Shown: in pieces, positions 36,393 to 45,300 of the stretch
How the letters are laid out: each line of letters starts with the position of its first letter
Position numbering within the stretch: the first letter of the stretch is position 1
Translations under genes and position numbers: made by a program
Notes under the pieces: generated by a model
Seen by the model: only the letters and a program-made list of their open reading frames with translations
Told to the model about the DNA's origin: nothing
Database searches by the model: none
Assembly: GCF_032854445.1 (NCBI RefSeq)
Contig: NC_088305.1
Location: 13,517,606-13,581,605, forward strand
Direction: 5' to 3'
Source: Liolophura sinensis
Taxonomy: Eukaryota > Mollusca > Polyplacophora > Chitonida > Chitonidae
DNA length: 64,000 nucleotides

Positions 36393-39300
36393 TCTTGAAG
36401 AAGCGAACTATTATGAACTAATTGAAGAAGTGGACGGATGTATTCCAAAGCTATTCCAAAAAAGCTTTTGTGTTTTCCTTTATAACATCACAATTATCTG
36501 TGCATGTGTCCTCATAAGACACATGAAGTACACAGGCACAGGCGCCTTGAACCTTTTTTTGTCCTTGAATCTCTCATTGTTAAAAAATTTTGATTTTGTG
36601 ATAATACATACTCTGTTACATTGCATTACCTGTAAATGTTTAAATTATAACCATTGGTTAATTTCACCACTCTGCCAAGATTGTGAAATATGCAAAGAGA
36701 GCCTCGTAATTGTCTTAAAGTTGCTGCTATGTGTATCTGGTGACATGATTGATAGCTCGTGAATTAATTATTGAAGGCTTCACAGGCTCATCTAGACAAA
36801 GCTAAAGTTTCTGTGCACCATTTACCCCCTGACTGAGAAGTTTGCTGCTTTCATTTTGGAGAAAATGGTGATTGATGGAGTGGTAATTTAATTTTACTGT
36901 GGGCTGGCTCTCTGGTTTCCTTTGGGGGCCTGCGTGGCTCAGCCGGTAGTGCACTAGCACAGCGTAATGACCCAGGAGTCTCACCAATGCGGTTGCAGTG
37001 AGTTCAAGTCCAGCTCATGCTGGGCTTCTTCTCTGGCCGTACGTGGGAAGGTCTGTCAGGCAACCTGCAGATGGTCGTGGGTTTCCCCCGGCTTTGCCCG
37101 GTTTCCTCCCACCATAATGCTGGCCGTCTTCGTATAAGTGAAATATTCTTGAAATACGGCGTAAAACACCAATCAAATAAATAAATAACTGTGGTTTCCT
37201 TTACTGGTAAAGCTGACTGGTGTGATAAATTTTGGGTGCATCGCTGACATAAAAATGTTGAAATATTTCAAATATGAAAATAACTATGGTTGTGATAACA
37301 ACTTTTAGTGTGTAGCTATGTTATGTACTGTAATGCGCTTTCTCTCACACTAACAGGGGAGACAATTCAGTCTTTCAAGTGGCAGTACGTTGGTTGTTTC
37401 AGGTGTAAGGACTGTGACAATGCAGATGATCTGAAGGTAGAAATCAAAACTCGTCTCGCAAGCCTATGGGAAACAGTTTGGGGTGCTGTCATTCCTTTAC
37501 TCTGTGGTCCTCACAAAAGTAAGTACGTGTGTGTAGGCCAAACGGATTTAATAGTTTTGCATAGATAAAAATAACTTGCAATGTATGCAACTGTTTGCCA
37601 GTTCTCCATAATTAGAAAGAATCTGCAAATTTACCTTACATTAACTCAGATAGACAATATGCTCAACATGAAGACAGTTTCATGAGCAAATAATCTGACC
37701 ACCATCTTAATCAATCAATACTGAAACATTTTAATCCCAACCTCTCTTGGCCAATGTTAATCCGAGCTTTATCAGGGTACCATCCCTTCCTGTCAATCAA
37801 TTAATAATTACTGGTATACAGTCATGCAATTGGCAGTTAAAACTCTTACCTTTTCATGTGGGAAGGTCAGCCAGCAACCTGTGGATGGTCGTGGATTTCC
37901 CCCGGACTCTGTCCTGTTTACTCCCACCATAATGCTGGGGGCCATAATATAAGTGAAATATTCCTGAATACGGAATAAAACACCAATCAAATAAACAAAT
38001 AAAAAAATCATGCACTCATGGGCTGTTATCACTAACTGCATTTGCCTGTGATAAATGTGTAGCGCATGTAACTCTATCATTTCAGGGTGTTGAACAGATC
38101 AAAAATGAAGTTGAGGATCCAGGGGAAGCTTTAATAGATGGGATACATGGTCATGGAAGGTGAGTTACCATATCAAAAACTGCCGGAAACAACATATAGG
38201 GAACTCCCAACAATATTACCAGCTCAATTTTCTAAAGTGTCAGCATGGCACAATGACTCAAGTAGCTCTCACCGACTTGGTCGTTTTGAAGTTTATGCCC
38301 AGCTCATGCAGGCGTCCTCTTGCAGTTGTATGCAGGACGGTCTCCCAGCAACATGCAGGTGGCTAAGGGTTTCCTCACCAATAATGCCGGCCACTGTCGT
38401 AGAAGTGAAATATTCCTGAGCATCTAATAAACAAATAAACAAGAACGGGCCATAAACTAGACAGAGGGAACTCCAGCAAATTCCAACATGGTTGAAGCCT
38501 CACTGACACAATTTTCTTGAGGCCATCACTGCCTCATTCAACTTAAGCAGTAATTCTTGCCAAATCAGATCAGTTGTTTGCCAAACGCATCCCAGGTTCT
38601 GACACTGCTTTCAGTGGTGATTTGACTGGAGTCATGAGGGTTGTCAGGCGCTCCAGATGGTGGTTTACTCTGGAAACTCCAGGTTTTATTTACCTATACA
38701 TATGTTAAGTTTTATTTATGATTAGTATAAGAGGCCATAGGCCCAAATACTTGCATATATGTGGAGACGGCAATGAAGTACAATCAGATACTGTGAAATT
38801 TCTGTGCAAATATTATACAAGACATTAAAACATGCCGTTGATTTTGTTGTTTAGTTAATGAAATACATGTACACTGATTGTATTGGGTGTGAGTGGAGGT
38901 TTAAACTTTGGCTAAAAATCTTCATGTTTTTTTTCTATTTCAGCCAGTCTCTAATCAACCTATTGTTGACAGGCAAAGCTGTATCTAATGTATGGGACAA
39001 TGACAAAGATATCTCAGGGATGAGTGAGTTATCTCCCTTTATTCACTTAAAGACAAATATGTCTTTTAATGTTATGAGTTGCAATTGGTGTAATTAAGTT
39101 TATCAGTGACACTGAATGCCACCATCTTTGTCCCGATGTTTTCTACTGACTGCTAAATATGTCTTTCTGTTTACTTCTCCTGGAGTTGTGCCACAGTTCT
39201 GCCACCTCTACTACTGTAATTCTTCAGCTTTTGCGCATGTTTGCAAGGTGTTAATCAGTGACACTGAATGCCACCATCTTTGTCCCGATGTTTACTACTG

Positions 39301-42300
39301 ACTGCTAAATACGTCTTTCTGTTTACTTCTCCTGGAGTTGTGCCACAGTTCTGCCACCTCTACTACTGTAATTCTTCAGCTTTTGCGCATGTTTGCAAGG
39401 TGTTTATTCAAGCATATTCTGAAGGCATTATTCTGTGTGGGCTGATAAAATTATTTTTCTTGTGAAGCTCTGAGGTTAATCAATCCAACCAAGGTAGCTT
39501 TGTCTTCGAAACCAAGTTTAAAATGTGCAGAAATTACGTTGGAGTAGTTCTTTCATACGCGAAAAAATTGAGAAATTGGAGTATCCTTGTACAGAAGCCT
39601 TTAGGTTTTCGTCTACTACACATATCTCTGCAGAATGAACTCACAAATCTGATACAGATGGCTAATTAACATAATCCAAAATGGCCTAAAATGTTGCTGT
39701 CATAAAGTTTCTGTGACTGAACCAAACAGGAGCAGGAACATGAACATGGGCCAAATTTTACCAGATTTGTTGACACAGCCCGTGTTTTAAGGTTGGAAAC
39801 TACTTATGGTGGTATCATCCATTTGTGGATGCCAAGTACTGCTGAAGTAGTATTGATTTTATTGGAAATGTCTGAGTCGGTAGTAGGTGATTTTTGATTG
39901 GAGAGTAATATTTTATCTTTGTTTTCAGAATTACGAGGAATATGTAAGCAGTCGAAAATAGGATTTCTTTCAATGTTAGAACACTACCGATACTGTGAGG
40001 TGAGTCAGTGAGTCTTACAAAGTATTATATTTCTGTCATTATATCCGTTTCTGTCTGAGTTAATCGAGCGTGATGTTGTTCAAAACTCACTGATGACTGC
40101 TGTCAGCCAAAATAATCTGGACTACTACATCAGCCAATTCGAAAAATTGCCATTTGTTAATTCATTAATTTGTCAACCCAACAAACTTGAAAGAGTGTGC
40201 ATGGCTATAAATGGTGTGTCACTCAGTTGAAACCTGTTCATAAACCACGTGGACTGTCCTGCCAAAACAGGAGTTATCTCCCTTCATCCACATGGCTGAA
40301 AATACAAAGTTGCTGGATGACTCTGAATGAAACACCCCTAAACTGTCATTAGTGAGTTAGTTTTTATCCAGTGCTGATCGCTGACATGATTTATTTGGGG
40401 TCGTATGAATTGTGCTGGTTTCTAAAGTTTTGACAAGTTTGCTTCACCAATAATAACACTAACAATGGCAAGACATTGAGTAAAAAAAAGTCTTATGTGT
40501 AGCCAAACACCTGTTTAATAAATAAATAAACCATGGAACAAGGCCAAATAGCCACTGATAGTGGCAAACTATATTTGACACACGAAAATGCATCAAGGCA
40601 AAATATTAATAAAATTTCCTGCTGAAACATGTCAAAAGGATGCATAATCCAGGCTTATACTAGTCTTAGCTGAGTTTACATTTGTACATTGATTCCATCA
40701 TATGTGCCTTTAATAGGTGATATATAACCCATTGTTGTTGTGAAAAGGCCTGTCTGGCTGATCAGTACAGATTTTCTCAGTATGTGTACATTTGGCCAGT
40801 AATGTTGTGTTTTCAGGGTGTGGTTTATTTCAAGCTCTCTATGAATTCAACCCTTAAATTAGACAATTTGTTATACAAATGAAACGACCAATACGGTCGC
40901 TGTGAGTTCAAGTCCAGCTCATGCTGGCTTCCTATCCGGCCGTAAGTGGGAAGGTCTGCCAGCAAACCTGCAGATGGTCGTGGTTTCCCCCGGGCTCTGC
41001 TGGTTTCCACCCACCATAATGCTGGCCACCGTCGTATAAGTGAAATATTCTTGAGTACGGAGTAAAACACCAATCAAATAAAAAAATAAAATAAATACAA
41101 ATGAAACGTTTTGTGGGAAGAAAATACACCAATTAAATGAAAAAGTGTACTGAATAAATGTGTATATTTGTTTTGTTTTGTTTTTTACAAGGTGGGATGG
41201 TACCTGAAGAACCCTATGTACCCTATCTGGCTCCTAGGCAGTGAAACACATCTAACTGCGCTTTTCTCAAAGGTATAATTTTGTAGAATGATTTTACTTT
41301 TAAAATTAGCGAACGTCTTTCCTTTTCACGTACAGATACTTTGTGAAATTTTAGGCTGAATAGACTTGCCAAAAGGCCAGCTGATAGGCAGAATTTTTAG
41401 TACAGCTCAGCAGTATATGGTTTGTGAGGTTGAAACGATTTAAGAGTTTCTGAGTGACATCAGCTAGGTCTCACTGACTCACTGAATGGTAAAGCAGTGG
41501 CACAAGGATCATGAAGATGTCTTTAGACTGAAGTCAAACCTAGTCGTATCTTAAAAACTTTTTACCACAGAAAAAGTGAATTACCAGAGAAATTTTCATT
41601 TTAAAATTGAAAATCAGCACTGAAATTCTAAGTTAAGCTCAGAAATAATGTTAAGATTAAGTCTGACTTCAAGCTGACACACATTTGTGATCTTGAAGGC
41701 TGGCTAGCTGAGATCATAAGGCCTTTGGCCAATGTGGTCAGGTGCTTGAATCCAGCTCTCGTTGCTTCTTGCTGGAGAAGGTCAGTTGTTCACTCTGCAG
41801 TTTTGTTCAGCCATAAAACTGTCAGACCACCATTGTTTACATGTAAGTGGGAAAGTCTTGCACATGACGGTAAGCACCAGCAACGCGAATCAAACCAAGT
41901 AGGTCTTTTTTTCCAGACCATACTGAATATTTCATGTTTGAATATATTATGAGTACACAGAACATGTGCTTTAAGGTGAATATAGGTGAGGAAGGGTTTT
42001 TGTGATGTCATCAGGCCCCGGGGTCATGAAGCAATCTCAGACTTAGGTCAAAATTTCAGATCAGTATAAAACTCTTATTTCTGATCTGACAAGGTCAAAA
42101 GATTGCTTGGTAAGATAAATTCTGGGTAAGTTATTGTATAACAAATTTCAGCTAAAATTACAGAAAGAAACATAAATTTTAATGATTAAAATTTTGACTT
42201 AAGTCAAAGATTACGTGTATTTATCAAATGTCTTTAGACTCAAGTCAAATATTCAAAACACAGCTACAGATAAAAGACTTAGCTGTAGAAATGTTAAAAT

Positions 42301-45300
42301 CCATACACTTTTTCTTTACTGAAGGACAGTGTACTAACCACAATTTGAACTCTTTCCTGTTCTGAGTTTGGATTTTTAAGGGCTTGCAGTTTATGACTTA
42401 AGTCTTACGTTGCTTGATAAATTAACTTGTCCATTAACTGTTTTAAGCCATTGCCTGAAAAATGAAGTAAAACAAAAATTATTGGCAAATAAATAAATAA
42501 ATTGACTGTTAATACATGAATGTCTTTTGAATTCACAGGAAAAACGATTGGTTGTTCAGGAAACGCAGCAACAAGTGGCTAGACGAATATTTCAGAACTT
42601 CGATAAAGATTGTGAGTATTATTAGTGAGACCTTAAATGATCTTAAGGCAGTTTTCATAATGTTTTCCTCAACTGAAGCAACTGTGAAGCAGGGCCCTGA
42701 TAGAAATGTCATCTCTCTGTAAACGTAGTAAAGTTATTCATTATGAGACTTTGTAATAAACCCCTATCTCCTCCCACCATAATGCTGGTCGCTGTCGTAT
42801 GAATGAAATATTCCTGAGCACGGCGTAATATACCAATCAAATAAATAGATCTTTGTAATAAAGCCCCAATTTCTGACGGGTTTCCTCCCACAATAATGCT
42901 GGTAGCTGTCGTATGAATGAAATATTCCTGAGCACGGCGTAATATACCAATCAAATAAATAGATCTTTGTAATAAACCCCCAGTCTCTGACAGGTTTCCT
43001 CCCACCATAATGGTGGTCGCTGTCGTATGAATGAAATATTCCTGAGCACGGCGTAATATACCAATTAAATAAATAGATCTTTGTAATAAAGCCCTATATC
43101 TGACGGGCTTCCTCCCACCTTAATGCTGGTCGCTGTCGTATGAATGAAATATTCCTGAGTACGGCGTAATATACCAATCAAATAAATAGATCTTTGTAAT
43201 AAAGCCCCAGTCTCTGACAGGTTTCCTCCCACCATAATGCTGGTCGCTGTCATATGAATGAAATATTCCTGAGCACGGCGTAATATACCAATCAAATAGA
43301 TAGATCTTTGTAATGAACCCCCTGTCTCTGACGGGTTTCCTCCCACCATAATGCTGGTCGCTGTCGTATGAATGAAATATTCCTGAGCATGGCGTAATAT
43401 ACCAATCAAATAAATAGATCTTTGTAATAAAGCCCCTACATCTGACGGGCTTCTTCCCACCATAATGCTGGTCGCTGTCGTATGAATGAAATATTCCTGA
43501 GCTTGGCGTAATATACCAATCAAATAAATAGATCTTTGTAATAAACCCCCAGTCTCTGACGGGTTTCCTCCCACCATAATGCTGGTCGCTGTCGTATGAA
43601 TGAAATATTCCTGAGCTTGGCGTAATATACCAATTAAATAAATAGATCTTTGTAATAAACCCACAATCTCTGACGGGTTTCCTCCCACCATACTGCTGGT
43701 CTCTGTCGTATGAATGAAATATTCCTGAGCACGGCGTAATATACCAATCAAATAAATAGATCTTTGTAATAAACCCCCAGTCTCTGACGGGTTTCCTCAC
43801 ACCATAATGCTGGTCGCTGTCGTATGAATGAAATATTCCTGAGCTTGGCGTAATATACCAATTAAATAAATAGATCTTTGTAATAAACCCACAATCTCTG
43901 ACGGGTTTCCTCCCACCATACTGCTGGTCGCTGTCGTATGAATGAAATATTCCTGAGCACGGCGTAATATACCAATTAAATAAATAGATCTTTGTAATAA
44001 AGCCCCTACATCTGACGGGCTTCCTCCCACCATAATGCTGGTCGCTGTCGTATGAATGAAATATTCCTGAGCACGGCGTAATATACCTATTAAATAAATA
44101 GATCTTTGTAATTAAGCCAAGACTTAAGAGGTATATGTATAAAGCCTTTTGACATTAAGCATGGGCAGTATCAGCAGATTAGGTTTGTTGTTGTGATTAT
44201 CTGTGAATGGCCGATTTGTTTGTTAACATTACAAATAAACTCATCACAAGTTATTCAGTGAGCAATTTTCAGTATAGGCACTAATACCACCACGAAATGT
44301 TGCTCACTGAATACACAGAAGTTAGGATCCATATATTTGTTATGTTGTGTTAGTTGTTTTTGAAAAGAAAAGCTAAAGGAAAAAAAAACTGTTTTTTGTT
44401 TTACTTGAAAAAAATAAAGGCATTGTTGTTACACACGCATGGGCCATTTTGAGGGAGTATACAATTTTTAGATATAACATTTGAAAGGAAGAAGATATAT
44501 GTCAAACAAAGCTACCTGTATATAGATTTCTCAAACTATTAGTTAGCAATCTTCATCTCAGTTCTGCTTTGGGAGCGGTAGATCCAGGGTCAATCCTGGG
44601 TCGAGTCAGACCTAAGAGCTTAACCTAAAGTAACTTCCTCACTTGGCGTACAGCATGAAGGGGATAGTGCAGCGACTGGTTGACCCGTATCAGTATAATG
44701 GCTCAGGCGGGGCGCCTTACTTGCCTTCGGTAAGGCGTCTCTGTGAAGCAGCACTAGATAAAAGAACAGTGGAAATCCCTCCTGCAACAAGGAGGCACAT
44801 TACTTGCACTCTGAGATTTCCTTCGTCGTCATATGACTGAAAAATTGTTAAGTTCGATGTTAAACCGCAAGCACTCACTCACTCACTCGCTTTGCATAAT
44901 TTACAGAATGTATTAGAATAGTAAACATTTCATCTTCCTTTCAACAAGGATTATATATTGAACAAGGATTGTATGTTTTATCCCATTTTTTCTTTTAATT
45001 TCAGCCAATGGGTTTATAGAGTCGACGCAACTAGGTCCGTTAATGGAAGCATTAGATTTGGTCTCGGAAAAAGAATAGTAAGTATCTGTATTACCTACCA
45101 GTCATACATTTCATCACAAATATGATCCACAGAATTCCCATTTTACATCTCAGGGAGATCTGGGATCAAATCCCGGGTGGAGTCATACCAAAGACTTGTA
45201 GTAAGTGGTACTTGCTGCTGCCTCACTTGGTGATCAGCACTGAGAGGTCTGAGAAAGGAAACAGGACTGGTTGGCCCGGTGTCAGTATAATGTGACTGAG

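Noticed and set aside
37308-37568. 86-codon plus frame as a separate gene
   Set aside because: It contains MINDY3 exon 4; the reading before the acceptor at 37402 and after the donor at 37519 is intron.
43065-43751. 228- and 226-codon minus-strand frames
   Set aside because: Both are frames of the same 114-bp SINE-derived array; the period is a multiple of three.
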